Position numbers and translations under genes: made by a program. The notes under the pieces were generated by a model. It was not told where the DNA came from, did not search any database, and saw only the letters and a list, made by a program, of their open reading frames with translations. Shown here piece after piece: positions 6,373 through 15,660 of a DNA stretch of 40,714 bases. Source of the DNA: Streptomyces phytophilus. GTDB lineage: Bacteria > Actinomycetota > Actinomycetes > Streptomycetales > Streptomycetaceae. The DNA lies in contig NZ_JACBXC010000002.1 of assembly GCF_013870535.1 (NCBI RefSeq), positions 1 through 40,714 on the forward strand, given 5' to 3'. How positions within the stretch are numbered: position 1 is the stretch's first letter; each line of letters begins with the position of its first letter.

Positions 6373-9240
6373 ATGTCGCGTGGCACGATCTTGGAGCTGG
6401 AGGAGCGGCTCTGGGGGAAGTTCAAGGGGCTCGATGAGCCCTACCCCCTGATCTGGCACATGCTGGACACCGCCGCCGCGGTGGAGGTTCTGTGGAGCAC
6501 GTTCCTGTCGCCTGGGCAGCGTGGCGCGATCACTCGGGGACTGGGGCTGGGATCCGACGAGGATGGGGCGGGGAGCGTGGTTGCCTTCTGGGCGGCGCTC
6601 CATGACATCGGGAAGATCTCGGTGCAGTTTCAGAGCCAGGCGGAACGCGCATGGCAGCAGCTCCCGGCCTCGTTGCGGGGAGATCGTGGGGAGTCGAACG
6701 GGCACCGGGCCGGGCATGCCGGGGCTGGGATGGAGTCGGTTGTTGACGCGCTGGCTGGGCTGGGCGACATCCGCCCCAACGGTGTCACGGCGTCTTTGCC
6801 GGTGGGGCGTCTCGCGCAGATCGTGGGTGGGCATCATGGCCGGTACGCGAGCCTGGAGTCGGGGCGCCTGGGTAATCGGCATTTTCTGGAGGTATTCGGC
6901 GGGTCGGCGTGGTCGCAGGAGCGGAGGCGTCACGCGGGGAAGGCACATGCGCTCCTCGGTGCTCCCGCGATGCCGCCGGAGTGCTCCGTGCCTTGCGCGG
7001 TGCTGATCACGGGCCTGGTGATCCTTGCCGACTGGCTCGTCAGCCAGGAGCATTACCTGCGCCGGCGGCAGGGTGTCCAGCGCACCGGTGGCGACCTGAC
7101 CCTGGGGGAGCACCTGGCTTACGCGCGGCGCCATGTCCCGCACCTCGTGGAGGAGGCTGGGCTTCTTCCCGCGCTGCGCGCCGAGTTGAGCTTCGCCCAG
7201 GCGCTGGATCTGCCGGGTCCGAATCCGCTTCAGCAGTCTGTGATCGAAGAACTGCCGCGAGCGGCATTCTCCGGTCCGGGGATTCTTGTGGTCACGGCGG
7301 CCACGGGGGACGGGAAGACGGAGACGGGTTGGGAGGCGGAACGTGTCCTGTCGGCCGTCGGCGGGGCGCATGGGTTCGTGCATCTGCTGCCGACGACGGC
7401 AACGAGTGATCACCTCTACACGCGCACGGCTCCCTACGTGCGCCGGCAGACTCCGGGCAGCCGGGCGTCGGTCACGCTGACGCACAGCATGGCGTGGCTG
7501 AACGCCGCGTACACGGGGGACGACGAGGCGGCGGCGCCGCGGGAGTGTCCGGTCCTGACGCAGGGCGGGGGCTCGCAGGCGCCGAAGCGGTGGCTGCACG
7601 GTGCGAAGCGGGCGCTGCTGGCGCAGTTCGCAGTCGGCACGGTCGACCAGGCGCTGATGGCGGTCCTGCCGGTGCGGCATAACGCGTTACGGATGCTGGC
7701 CCTGTCCGGCAAGACGGTCATTGTCGACGAGGCGCACGCCTACGACCCGTATATGCAGGTGCTGCTCGGTCGGCTGGTGAACTGGCTTGCGGCGTACGGC
7801 TGCTCGGTGATCCTGCTGTCGGCGACGCTGCCGCGCTCCGTCGGTGACCGTCTGGTCAAGGAGTACCTCAACGGAGCCGGGCGCAGCCTGCGCGAGATGA
7901 AGAAGAACAAGGCCGCCTTCCCCGTTCCCTATCCGGGCTGGCTCTTCGCCCCGGCCGACGGCGGCGCCGTCACGGTTATCTCCGAGGCGCAGCACCGTGC
8001 GCAGGCCGCCGAGCGCAACTGCGAACTCCAGGTGGAACAGCGCAGGGTGCGGCATTCCGCGCCCGTCATCCCCAGGGAAGGCGAACAGCCGCCGGAGCCG
8101 AGTCTGCGCGTTCGCGTCCTTCAGGAGGTGCTGGACCCCGTGCTGTCCGAGGCGGGCGGGGTGGCGCTGGTGGTGTGCACGACGGTCGACGACGCACAGG
8201 CCACCTACGGCCGTCTGCGGCGCCGGATGATCGAGCGGGGTCTCGATCCGGCTGAGATCACGCTGCTGCATGCGCGTCTGCCCGCCGAGATACGCGAGGA
8301 ACGCTCCGGCTTGCTCACCGCCCGTCTCGGGCGCGCCGGGGAACGGCCGCACCGGCAGATCGTGGTAGCGACACAGGTGATCGAGCAGTCCCTTGATCTT
8401 GATGCGGACCTCGTCGTCAGCGACCTGGCGCCCATTGCGCAGTTGCTCCAGCGGGCGGGGCGGTGCTGGCGGCACGAGAAGTGGTGGCGGGAGAAGGGCC
8501 GGCCCGGCGGTCGTGCCCGGCCGGGCTGGGCTGCAGGTCCGCGGCTGGTGGTGCTGGATCCGCTGCTGGACGGCGGCAAGGTGCCGGCGCACTGGGGCGA
8601 GGTCTACCCGGAGGCGCTGCTGGCACAGACGTCGGCGCTGCTGGCGCCGGGGCAGGTGACGTTCCAGGTCCCGCAGGATGTTCCCGGGTTGGTCGAAGAC
8701 GTCCATGGCGACCGCGATGGCCGCTATGACTGGGATTCTCCGCACCACTCGGGTGCATGGCTGGACCACAAGGGCAAGACGCTGGCGATGGAGCAGGCGG
8801 GACGGATGGCCGCGGTACCGCGCCCCTGGTACGTTCGAGCGCTTGAGGAACTGCACCAGTACGACGTCCCCGACGACGAGCGTGTCATCTCCACCCGGCT
8901 GGGGGCCGATTCAGTGCGCGTGCTGTGCGTGTACGAACAGCCCTCCGGGGCGCTCACCCTCGATGTCGACGGCCGGCTGCCTCTGCCGGAGGCCGCTGCC
9001 GGTGCACGGATGCGGATCGGCGACGTCCGGTCCGTGATGCGTCGCACCATCCCCGTCGCCGCCGACTGGTTCGACGCCGATACCCGCGATCAGGCCACTC
9101 CGTGCGGCTGGTCGGACTATGCGGCGCTCAAGGATCTCGTGTTGCTCCGCCTCCCCGTGGCCGCCGGCGCCGTCGGCGACATCACAGTGAAGGGCCGTTT
9201 CCTGACCTTGGACAAGGAGTTGGGGCTGGTGCGGCGATGA
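6373..9240 (+). CDS. cas3: CRISPR-associated helicase/nuclease Cas3 (type I-E)
   Basis: A protein of 955 residues. Cascade recruits Cas3 to the R-loop, where it nicks and unwinds target DNA. The N-terminal HD nuclease shows H29 (LIWHMLDT), H77-D78 in ALHDIGKISVQF, a GHRAGHAG histidine segment near 115 and GGHHGRY near 155. The SF2 helicase follows: Walker A TAATGDGKTETG near 305-316, the DEAHAYD box near 452, LLSATLP near 480, and motif VI LLQRAGRCWRH near 690. A Cas3 C-terminal domain fills the rest. Length is normal for type I-E. The start is ATG 6373, with GGGAGAAG about 8 bases upstream. GTG 6370 is an alternative. It is the first gene of the cas operon, 54 bases ahead of cse1. Confidence 0.96.
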   Translation: MSRGTILELEERLWGKFKGLDEPYPLIWHMLDTAAAVEVLWSTFLSPGQRGAITRGLGLGSDEDGAGSVVAFWAALHDIGKISVQFQSQAERAWQQLPASLRGDRGESNGHRAGHAGAGMESVVDALAGLGDIRPNGVTASLPVGRLAQIVGGHHGRYASLESGRLGNRHFLEVFGGSAWSQERRRHAGKAHALLGAPAMPPECSVPCAVLITGLVILADWLVSQEHYLRRRQGVQRTGGDLTLGEHLAYARRHVPHLVEEAGLLPALRAELSFAQALDLPGPNPLQQSVIEELPRAAFSGPGILVVTAATGDGKTETGWEAERVLSAVGGAHGFVHLLPTTATSDHLYTRTAPYVRRQTPGSRASVTLTHSMAWLNAAYTGDDEAAAPRECPVLTQGGGSQAPKRWLHGAKRALLAQFAVGTVDQALMAVLPVRHNALRMLALSGKTVIVDEAHAYDPYMQVLLGRLVNWLAAYGCSVILLSATLPRSVGDRLVKEYLNGAGRSLREMKKNKAAFPVPYPGWLFAPADGGAVTVISEAQHRAQAAERNCELQVEQRRVRHSAPVIPREGEQPPEPSLRVRVLQEVLDPVLSEAGGVALVVCTTVDDAQATYGRLRRRMIERGLDPAEITLLHARLPAEIREERSGLLTARLGRAGERPHRQIVVATQVIEQSLDLDADLVVSDLAPIAQLLQRAGRCWRHEKWWREKGRPGGRARPGWAAGPRLVVLDPLLDGGKVPAHWGEVYPEALLAQTSALLAPGQVTFQVPQDVPGLVEDVHGDRDGRYDWDSPHHSGAWLDHKGKTLAMEQAGRMAAVPRPWYVRALEELHQYDVPDDERVISTRLGADSVRVLCVYEQPSGALTLDVDGRLPLPEAAAGARMRIGDVRSVMRRTIPVAADWFDADTRDQATPCGWSDYAALKDLVLLRLPVAAGAVGDITVKGRFLTLDKELGLVRR

Positions 9241-9294
9241 CCGGCTCCAGGGGATGTTCCGGAACTGGGCCGCTGAATTTCGAGGAGGATACCG

Positions 9295-10959
9295 GTGTCG
9301 ATGCCGCGCTTTGACCTGCGAGACGAGCCGTGGATCCCGGTGCGGTTCCGTGCCGGACAAGCCGATATGGCTCCGGTCTTGCCGTCTGCTGTCGGTTTGC
9401 GGGATCTCTTCCTGCGGGCGCATGAGATCGAGGACATCGAGCTGCCGGTGCCGCCGGCCGCGGCGGGGCTGTTGCGGATGCTGTACGCCATGGCGGCGCA
9501 CATCGCGCGCGACGGACAGACACCCCTGGCTGATGAGGAGTTGGCGGAGTTCCCGTCGGCGTGGCTGCAGGCACGCAACCGGGTCCTGGCGCGAGGGAGT
9601 TTCGACCCGGACAGCGTGCATGCCTACTTCGATGAGCCCTCGCGGGCGGATTGCTTCGATCTCTTCCACCCCGAGCGGCCGTTCCTCCAGGACCCGCGGC
9701 TGCGGCAGGAGTGCACGGACGTGAAGGGGGAGCCGAAGCCGTCCGGGGTGAACAAGCTGGCTTTTGGTCGCCCCACCGGTGCCAACGGGGCAGTGCTGTT
9801 CGGGCACTTCAGCGACCTGGAACCGGTCCCGATCCCTGCGGTCGAGGCGGTGCACTATCTGATCGGGCAGTTGTACTTCGGTGCGCCGGGGCGCTGCACG
9901 ACACGTCGCCTGGTGGGCATGGAAGCGGCGGTGAGCAAGGCGGGCCCGTTGCGGGCGGCGGTGTCTTTCCATCCGTGGGGGTTTGAGCTGTTCACCAGTC
10001 TGGTCCTGGGTATCCCTTCGTGCCCGGATCCGGAGCTGCTCGGGGAGGATGATGCCGCCGCGTGGGAGGAGGAGTTGCTGCCTCCGGCCGGCCCGCTGCC
10101 GAGCATGTCCTGGCCGGGGCGGCTGCTGACCGGACGGGCCCGGCACGCGGTGCTTCTGGTGCCCTCGTCCGACGGTTCGTCGGTGACGGACGCGTACGTG
10201 ACCTGGTCCAGTGATCAGCCAGCCTCGGGTGAGGAGGACCCGTATCTCGTCTACGACGGGCGGCCGAACCGCGAGGGTGAGTTCGTTGCGAGGCAGGCCG
10301 ATGTCACCCGCGCCGTGTGGCGTGATCTGGATGCGCTGCTGCGCAGGGGCCGGGGCCGGCCCGATTTCCGGCAGCCCTTGATCTTCGCGGATCTCGTCGA
10401 GGTGTCACCGCAGTTGCGCGACCAGGTGCGTGTGCGGGTGTACGGGTTCGACCAGGACAAGGCCCAGCAGAAGGACACCTCCTGGTACGTGGCGACCACC
10501 CCGCCGGTCCTCGGGTGGCTGGAGGAGGTGGACGCTCGGCAGGCCGTGCGGATCACCCAGTTCCGGGAGGCGGCCGAGGACCTTGGGCGCGCGCTGTCGT
10601 ACGCGGCTGTGCTCGCCTGGGCGACAGCCACGCAAATGCCCGACGACAAGGGCAAGTACAAGATCGACAGGCGGCGCCCCGGGCCCTGGCAGGCAACGGC
10701 CCTGACACGGTACTGGTCCGAGGCCGAGCGGCTCTTCTGGACCGGCATCGAAACCGGGCAGGACGCGGCCTGCGTGCGCGGTGACTTCACGCGGGCTGCC
10801 GAGGAGGCGCTGCGGGCCGCTGCGGGAACGGCCCACGCCGACCTCCACGTCGCTCGCGGCCTGCACCTGGCCCGCCGCAGCATCCGCAAGGCCGGAAGAA
10901 CCGGAAGGACCGTGCAACTGCCTGGCGATTTCCCTGACCGAGGAAGCGAGACCGATTGA
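9295..10959 (+). CDS. cse1: Cascade large subunit Cse1/Cas8e
   Basis: A protein of 554 residues. It is the large subunit of the type I-E Cascade complex, which reads the PAM and docks Cas3. The start has the family hallmark FDLRDEPWIPV, followed by GLRDLFLRAHEI, PPAAAGLLRMLYAMA and an FDLFHPERPFLQD segment. The PTGANGAVLFGHF stretch near residue 155 corresponds to the glycine-rich PAM-sensing loop region, and the C-terminal third is the expected helical bundle. GTG 9295 is preceded by a strong AGGAGG at about 9283-9288. The stop shares one base with the cse2 start (TGATG), so the two are coupled. Confidence 0.95.
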   Translation: MSMPRFDLRDEPWIPVRFRAGQADMAPVLPSAVGLRDLFLRAHEIEDIELPVPPAAAGLLRMLYAMAAHIARDGQTPLADEELAEFPSAWLQARNRVLARGSFDPDSVHAYFDEPSRADCFDLFHPERPFLQDPRLRQECTDVKGEPKPSGVNKLAFGRPTGANGAVLFGHFSDLEPVPIPAVEAVHYLIGQLYFGAPGRCTTRRLVGMEAAVSKAGPLRAAVSFHPWGFELFTSLVLGIPSCPDPELLGEDDAAAWEEELLPPAGPLPSMSWPGRLLTGRARHAVLLVPSSDGSSVTDAYVTWSSDQPASGEEDPYLVYDGRPNREGEFVARQADVTRAVWRDLDALLRRGRGRPDFRQPLIFADLVEVSPQLRDQVRVRVYGFDQDKAQQKDTSWYVATTPPVLGWLEEVDARQAVRITQFREAAEDLGRALSYAAVLAWATATQMPDDKGKYKIDRRRPGPWQATALTRYWSEAERLFWTGIETGQDAACVRGDFTRAAEEALRAAAGTAHADLHVARGLHLARRSIRKAGRTGRTVQLPGDFPDRGSETD

Positions 10960-11723
10960 TGCCCCCCGATCATGCCAACGCCTCACCCGACATGGCGACT
11001 CCTCCTGCCCCGTGGTCGGCTCCCCGCTTCGTACGCCAGGTGTCGATCTTGTGCATGAATGACACCAGGACGCGCGCGGATCTGCGGCGCGGGCTCGGCC
11101 GCCCGGTCGAGCAGTCCCACCAGGCCCACCGCCACCTGGTCCGGTTGCTGGACGATGACCCGCACCCCGCACTGCGGCAGGCCGCCTACGCCGTCGCCGC
11201 ACTGATCGCCGCCAGGCCCGTCCGAAGACAGGACCGTGAGGACAGCGACACCACCGAGACTACGGAAACCGAGACCGCCGACCCCGGCGCCTCCGAAGCA
11301 GGTGCCGAGGCGGCCGGCCCGGGCGATGCCGCCACCCCGCCCGAGGTATCCGAGGCAGGGGGGTTGTCCGGGACTGAGGCCGCGCGCCGGTACCGCAGCG
11401 ACAACCTCGGCGCGCACTTGGCCGCTGGGGTGAACGAGGGCGCTCTCGCTCCCGGTAGTGCCGAGGCGGAACTGCATCTGTATGCCCGGCAGAGTGCGGC
11501 CACCATCATCCACCGGCTTCCCTGCCTCATCCGTAACCTGACCAGCCAGGGCGTCGCTATCCACTGGCCCGTTCTCCTGGATGACCTGCGGTACTGGGAC
11601 AGCCGGCGGGACGTGATCGCCACCCGGTGGTTCGACAGCTACTTCCGCACCCTCGACTTCTCCGAGCCTTCCGAGTCCTCCGAAACTGCCGTCGACAAGC
11701 GCGAGACCCCCAAGGAGCCGTGA
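10959..11723 (+). CDS. cse2: Cascade small subunit Cse2/Cas11e with acidic insert
   Basis: A protein of 254 residues. It forms the helical belly of Cascade, present as a dimer in known complexes, and stabilises the displaced strand. The C-terminal core is recognisable: ARRYRSDNLGAHLAAGV, LYARQSAATIIHRLPCLIRNL and a VAIHWPVLLDDLRYWDS segment ending in WFDSYFRT. The N-terminal core has RFVRQVSIL and ADLRRGLGRPV. Between about residues 91 and 140 lies a low-complexity acidic Glu/Asp/Thr/Ala stretch that makes it longer than typical members of the family. ATG 10959 overlaps the cse1 stop, and TTG 10956 is less likely. The stop overlaps the cas7e start (TGATG). Confidence 0.92.
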   Translation: MPPDHANASPDMATPPAPWSAPRFVRQVSILCMNDTRTRADLRRGLGRPVEQSHQAHRHLVRLLDDDPHPALRQAAYAVAALIAARPVRRQDREDSDTTETTETETADPGASEAGAEAAGPGDAATPPEVSEAGGLSGTEAARRYRSDNLGAHLAAGVNEGALAPGSAEAELHLYARQSAATIIHRLPCLIRNLTSQGVAIHWPVLLDDLRYWDSRRDVIATRWFDSYFRTLDFSEPSESSETAVDKRETPKEP

Positions 11724-12904
11724 TGCCCCTCTTCCTGGACCTGCACGCCGTGCAGAGTGTGCCCGTAGCCAACCTCAACCGTGACGACCTGGGCTCGCCC
11801 AAGTCCGTCCGCTACGGCAACGCCAACCGGATCCGGGTCTCCAGCCAGTCCTGGAAGCGCGTGATCCGCCACGGCGTCGAGGAGGACCTGGGTGAGCGGG
11901 CCCGCCGTTCCCGTCTCGTGCCCCGGAAGGTCGCCGAAGCTCTGACCGGCGAGGGCTGGCCCGCCGACCTCGCGGACTTCGCCGGACGTCAGGTCGTCGC
12001 CGCCGTCGGGAAGAAGGGACTCGGTCTCGACGACGCCGGGCGGACGAACGTCCTGCTGTACGTGCCCGAAGCCGCGATCGGCGAACTGGCCGCCGTATGC
12101 ACCGAGCACCGGGCGGAGTTGGAGAAGGCAGCGGCGAGCAAGGCGAAGAAGCCCCCGCTCGTCCTCCCCTCAGAGATGGTGGAGGAGATCCTCAACCGGC
12201 GGACCGCTTCCATCAGCCTCTTCGGCCGGATGCTCGCCGAGCTGCCGGACTCCAAGGTCGACGGTGCCGCTCAGGTCGCCCACGCCCTCACCACCCATGC
12301 GAGCGAACCGCAGCGGGACTACTTCACCGCCGTCGACGACTGGCTCGGCGACTCCGAGACCGGCAGCGGCCACCTCAGCACCGCCGAGTTCAGCGCCGGG
12401 GTCTTCTACCGCTACGCCACGATCAACATCGACGACCTGAACAACAATCTCGCCGGGGACACCAAGGCCGCCCGAGAGGTGGTCGCTGCCTTCGCCGACC
12501 ACTTTCTCATGTCCCTCCCGCAGGCCAAGAGGACCAGCAGCGCCCCCCACACCCTGCCCGACCTCGCCTATCTCGCGGTCCGCGAACGGCGCCCGGTTTC
12601 CTTCGCCGCCGCCTTCGAGACCCCGGTCCGCGCTGACCAGGACGGCGGCTTCTCCGGCCCCTCCCGTACGGCCATGGATGCATACGCCCACGACATCACC
12701 CGCCTCATCGGCACCCGCCGGCTGCGCACGCACGGGCACAGCACCGTCAGCGCACGCGCGGGCGCGGGCCAGGACGACCCCGCTCACCTCGGGCAGCGGC
12801 ACGATTCCTTCGAAAGCCTCATCGACACGGCCGTCAACGCCCTCTTCGACACTACCGACACCGACAGCGGGGACAGTTCCGGCAGTGAGGCGGCCCGCGC
12901 GTGA
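11723..12904 (+). CDS. cas7e: Cascade backbone subunit Cas7e (Cse4/CasC)
   Basis: A protein of 393 residues. Six copies form the crRNA-binding backbone of type I-E Cascade. The sequence carries family landmarks: the LDLHAVQSVPVANLNRDDLG opening, RIRVSSQSWKRVIR, SISLFGRMLAE, and the STAEFSAGVFYRYATINID segment near residue 235, followed by a finger-like region. The tail is acidic (DTTDTDSGDSSG). ATG 11723 overlaps the cse2 stop, with AAGGAG at 11713-11718 as a clear ribosome site. The stop overlaps the cas5e start as GTGA. Confidence 0.95.
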   Translation: MPLFLDLHAVQSVPVANLNRDDLGSPKSVRYGNANRIRVSSQSWKRVIRHGVEEDLGERARRSRLVPRKVAEALTGEGWPADLADFAGRQVVAAVGKKGLGLDDAGRTNVLLYVPEAAIGELAAVCTEHRAELEKAAASKAKKPPLVLPSEMVEEILNRRTASISLFGRMLAELPDSKVDGAAQVAHALTTHASEPQRDYFTAVDDWLGDSETGSGHLSTAEFSAGVFYRYATINIDDLNNNLAGDTKAAREVVAAFADHFLMSLPQAKRTSSAPHTLPDLAYLAVRERRPVSFAAAFETPVRADQDGGFSGPSRTAMDAYAHDITRLIGTRRLRTHGHSTVSARAGAGQDDPAHLGQRHDSFESLIDTAVNALFDTTDTDSGDSSGSEAARA

Positions 12905-13659
12905 GCGGCCTGCTCCTGCGTCTGGCCGGGCCGCTGCAGTCCTGGGGCGAGCGCTCGGTGTTCACCCACCGCGACACCACGGCCTTCCCCACCCGCTCCG
13001 CGCTCACCGGCATGTTCGCCGCCGCCGAGGGACGGGACCGTACCCAGGATCCCGCCTACTACGCGGATCTGCGCTTCACCGTGCGCGTCGACCGCCCCGG
13101 CCTTCCGCTGACGGACTACCACACCGTCGGCGGCGGACTCCCGCCCCGCGAGACGCTCATCACCAGCGAGGGCAAGCACAAGGGCGCCGCCGTCGTCTCG
13201 CACCGCCAGTACCTCGCCGACGCCGTCTTCACCGTCGCGGTCACCGGCCCCGACGCCAGCGTGATGCGCATCGCCGAAGCCCTGGAACACCCCATCTGGG
13301 CGCCGTTCCTCGGGCGCCGCGCCTGCGTCCCGGACGAACCCCTGCTGCTGGCCGCCGGCCTCACCGACCCGGAGCAGGAACTGCTCACCAGCGTCCCCCT
13401 CAGCCCCGACGAAGCCCGCCGCGCCACCGGCGACACCGTGCACGTCACCTTCCTGTGGGACCGCACACCCCCGCACCGCCCCGAGACGGCCACCGCCCTC
13501 GACGTCGCCGACCAGCCCCTCAGCTTCCATCCGCACAACCGGCGCTACGGCCTGCGGCGCCTCTACCGCACCGAGGAACCGCTGCCCGCCACCCTCACCG
13601 CGCCCCGCGGCGAATTGCGTTCCCGCCTCCTGGACTACTGCCTTGGAGCCCTCGCATGA
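12901..13659 (+). CDS. cas5e: Cascade subunit Cas5e
   Basis: A protein of 252 residues. Cas5e caps the 5' handle of the crRNA in type I-E Cascade. Typical elements are LLLRLAGPLQSWGERS at the start, the FPTRSALTGMFAAAEG loop, DYHTVGGGLPPRETLIT, HRQYLADAVFTVAV near residue 100, and HPIWAPFLGRRACVP. The start is GTG 12901, which overlaps the cas7e stop by four bases. The stop overlaps the cas6e start as ATGA. Confidence 0.95.
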   Translation: MSGLLLRLAGPLQSWGERSVFTHRDTTAFPTRSALTGMFAAAEGRDRTQDPAYYADLRFTVRVDRPGLPLTDYHTVGGGLPPRETLITSEGKHKGAAVVSHRQYLADAVFTVAVTGPDASVMRIAEALEHPIWAPFLGRRACVPDEPLLLAAGLTDPEQELLTSVPLSPDEARRATGDTVHVTFLWDRTPPHRPETATALDVADQPLSFHPHNRRYGLRRLYRTEEPLPATLTAPRGELRSRLLDYCLGALA

Positions 13660-14333
13660 CCACACCGGCCACCACCACCGTCCCCACGGCGATGCTCGCC
13701 CGGATCCGGCTGAACCCGCACAGCAAGGACGTCCAACGCGACCTGCGCGACGCCCGCGAACTCCACCGCACCATGATGCGGTTGCTGCCCCCGAGCACCG
13801 ACGCAGACGCCCGCCAGGCCCACGGCCTCCTCTTCCGCCTGGAAACCGAACCGCACGCCACGCACATCCACCTCCAGGCCACCAGCACACTCCACCCCGA
13901 CCGGCTTCCGCCCCACTACGGCCACGCCCAGACCAAGGACCTCACCCCCATGTTCCGGGCGCTGCGCGACGGCATCGGCGTGCGCTACCGCATCGCCGCC
14001 AACCCCACCAAACGCACATCCCTCCCTCCCGCGGAGAAGGGCAAACGCGGCCCCGTCACCCCCCTCACCGGCGCCGAAGCCGACCAGTGGTGGCTACGCC
14101 AGGCCACCAAAGCCGGCCTCCACCTCCACACCTTGCTGCCCACCCCGCTGCCGCCGGCCCGCCGCCCCCGGGGCAAGGACAACCGCCCCCAGATGCGGCA
14201 CAGCCTCATCCGGTTCGACGGCACCGCCACCGTCACAGACACCGAAGCCCTCACCCACGCCGTCCTCACCGGCATCGGCCGCGGCAAACCCTACGGCGCC
14301 GGCCTCCTCAGCCTCGCCCCCGCACCCACCTGA
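13656..14333 (+). CDS. cas6e: CRISPR repeat endoribonuclease Cas6e
   Basis: A protein of 225 residues. It cleaves pre-crRNA at the base of the repeat hairpin and stays bound to the 3' handle. It shows a ferredoxin-like opening (AMLARIRLNP), the N-terminal catalytic histidine expected at H37 in ARELHRTMMRL, LLFRLETE near residue 65, and the C-terminal glycine-rich loop GIGRGKPYGAGLLSLAP. ATG 13656 overlaps the cas5e stop. An 18-base gap separates it from cas1e. The GC-rich hairpin of the adjacent repeats is its expected substrate. Confidence 0.94.
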   Translation: MTTPATTTVPTAMLARIRLNPHSKDVQRDLRDARELHRTMMRLLPPSTDADARQAHGLLFRLETEPHATHIHLQATSTLHPDRLPPHYGHAQTKDLTPMFRALRDGIGVRYRIAANPTKRTSLPPAEKGKRGPVTPLTGAEADQWWLRQATKAGLHLHTLLPTPLPPARRPRGKDNRPQMRHSLIRFDGTATVTDTEALTHAVLTGIGRGKPYGAGLLSLAPAPT

Positions 14334-14351
14334 CGACAGGACCGCGCCGCG

Positions 14352-15329
14352 ATGAACCCCGGCCCCTCCACCCACCAGGCCCGCGCCCGCCTCGCCGCCC
14401 CCACCCTCGCGATGCTCCCGCGTGTCGCCGACTCGCTGTCCTTCCTGTATCTGGACATCGTCCGCGTCGTCCAGGACGACACCGGCGTCTGCGCACAGAT
14501 CCAGACCCCGCGCGGCACCGACACCGTCTACATCCCCACAGCCTCGCTGTCCTGCCTGCTACTGGGCCCCGGAACTTCCGTCACCGCCCGCGCCCTGGCA
14601 ACCCTCGCCCGGCACGGCACCACCGTGGTCGTCACCGGCTCCGGCGGCGTGCGCACCTACGCCGGAATCCAACCCGAATCCCTCTCCACCCACTGGCTCG
14701 AACACCAAGCCCGCGCCTGGGCCAACGAGACCAGCCGCCTGGACGTCGCCGTCCGGATGTACGAACACCGCTTCCACGAGGACGTCCCCGACGGCACCAC
14801 CCTGGACACCCTGCGCGGGATGGAAGGCCAGCGCATGAAGTCCCTCTACCGCCTCCTCGCCCAACAGCACGGCATCGGACGCTTCCGCCGCAACTACCGC
14901 CCCGACCAGTGGGAGGACCAGGACCCCGTCAACCTCGCCCTCTCCGCCGCCAACACCTGCCTCTACGGCATCGCCCACGCCGCGATCCTCGCCATGGGCT
15001 GCTCTCCCGCCCTCGGCTTCGTCCACAGCGGAAAACACCACGCCTTCCTCTACGACATCGCCGACCTCTACAAGGCCGAGACCACCATCCCGCTCGCCTT
15101 CTCCCTCCACGCCTCCACCAACCCCGAACGCGACGCTCGCCTCCGGCTCCGCGACGGCCTCCGCCTCTTCAAGCTCCTGCCACGGATCGTCACCGACATC
15201 CAGGCCCTCCTGAACCCAGCAGCCGACGAAGAACCCGACCAGGAACGACACGCCGTCGACATAGTCCACCTGTGGGACCCCAAGTCCGGCACCCTGCCCG
15301 CCGGAACCAACTACGCCCAGGGCCGGTGA
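14352..15329 (+). CDS. cas1e: CRISPR adaptation integrase Cas1e
   Basis: A protein of 325 residues. With Cas2 it integrates new spacers at the leader end. Metal-binding residues can be placed: E158 in RGMEGQRMK, H225 in GFVHSGKHH and D238 in LYDIADLYK. The E-to-H and H-to-D spacings (67 and 13) equal those of E. coli Cas1 (E141, H208, D221), so the active site looks intact. The start is ATG 14352. It is followed by cas2e after 7 bases. The identical repeats at the leader end fit recent adaptation activity. Confidence 0.96.
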   Translation: MNPGPSTHQARARLAAPTLAMLPRVADSLSFLYLDIVRVVQDDTGVCAQIQTPRGTDTVYIPTASLSCLLLGPGTSVTARALATLARHGTTVVVTGSGGVRTYAGIQPESLSTHWLEHQARAWANETSRLDVAVRMYEHRFHEDVPDGTTLDTLRGMEGQRMKSLYRLLAQQHGIGRFRRNYRPDQWEDQDPVNLALSAANTCLYGIAHAAILAMGCSPALGFVHSGKHHAFLYDIADLYKAETTIPLAFSLHASTNPERDARLRLRDGLRLFKLLPRIVTDIQALLNPAADEEPDQERHAVDIVHLWDPKSGTLPAGTNYAQGR

Positions 15330-15336
15330 CACTGCG

Positions 15337-15660
15337 ATGCCCTCCATGATCGTCCTGGCCACCACAGCCGTCCCCGACCACCTCCGCGGCGCCCTCAGCC
15401 GCTGGACCATCGAAGTCGTCCCGGGCATCTTCGTCGGCACCGTCTCCGCCCGCGTCCGCGACGAACTCTGGGACGCCACCAGCGCCACCGTCGGCGACGG
15501 CGCCGCCGTCCTCATCCACCCCGCCGACAACGAACAAGGCTTCAGACTCCAAACGGCCGGCACCCGCCGCCGCGAACCCACCGACTTCGACGGCCTCACC
15601 CTCATCCGCATGCGCGCCGCACAAGCCTCAGAAACGGCAAAGGAAACACAAAGGGAGTGA
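15337..15660 (+). CDS. cas2e: CRISPR adaptation protein Cas2e
   Basis: A protein of 107 residues. It is the dimeric centre of the Cas1-Cas2 spacer integrase. It has the type I-E Cas2 landmarks MIVLATTAVPDHLRGALSRW, EVVPGIFVGTVSARVRDELW and AAVLIHPADNEQGFRLQTAG. It begins at ATG 15337, 7 bases after the cas1e stop, and closes the operon. No clear terminator was identified directly after it. Confidence 0.95.
   Translation: MPSMIVLATTAVPDHLRGALSRWTIEVVPGIFVGTVSARVRDELWDATSATVGDGAAVLIHPADNEQGFRLQTAGTRRREPTDFDGLTLIRMRAAQASETAKETQRE

Noticed and set aside
6210-6425. 71-codon reverse ORF in the CRISPR leader
   Set aside because: It overlaps the leader and the cas3 start, has no ribosome site, and the leader function explains the sequence.
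3576-6437. Several long open frames across the CRISPR array on both strands
   Set aside because: They encode repeated strings such as NSPAPAGST or CSPQARGCS every 20 residues, produced by the 61-base repeat unit, not by genes.
12097-15349. Long Pro/Arg/His-rich forward frames inside the cas operon
   Set aside because: Composition is that of out-of-frame reading of high-GC genes, and the true frames carry Cas7e, Cas5e, Cas6e and Cas1e motifs.
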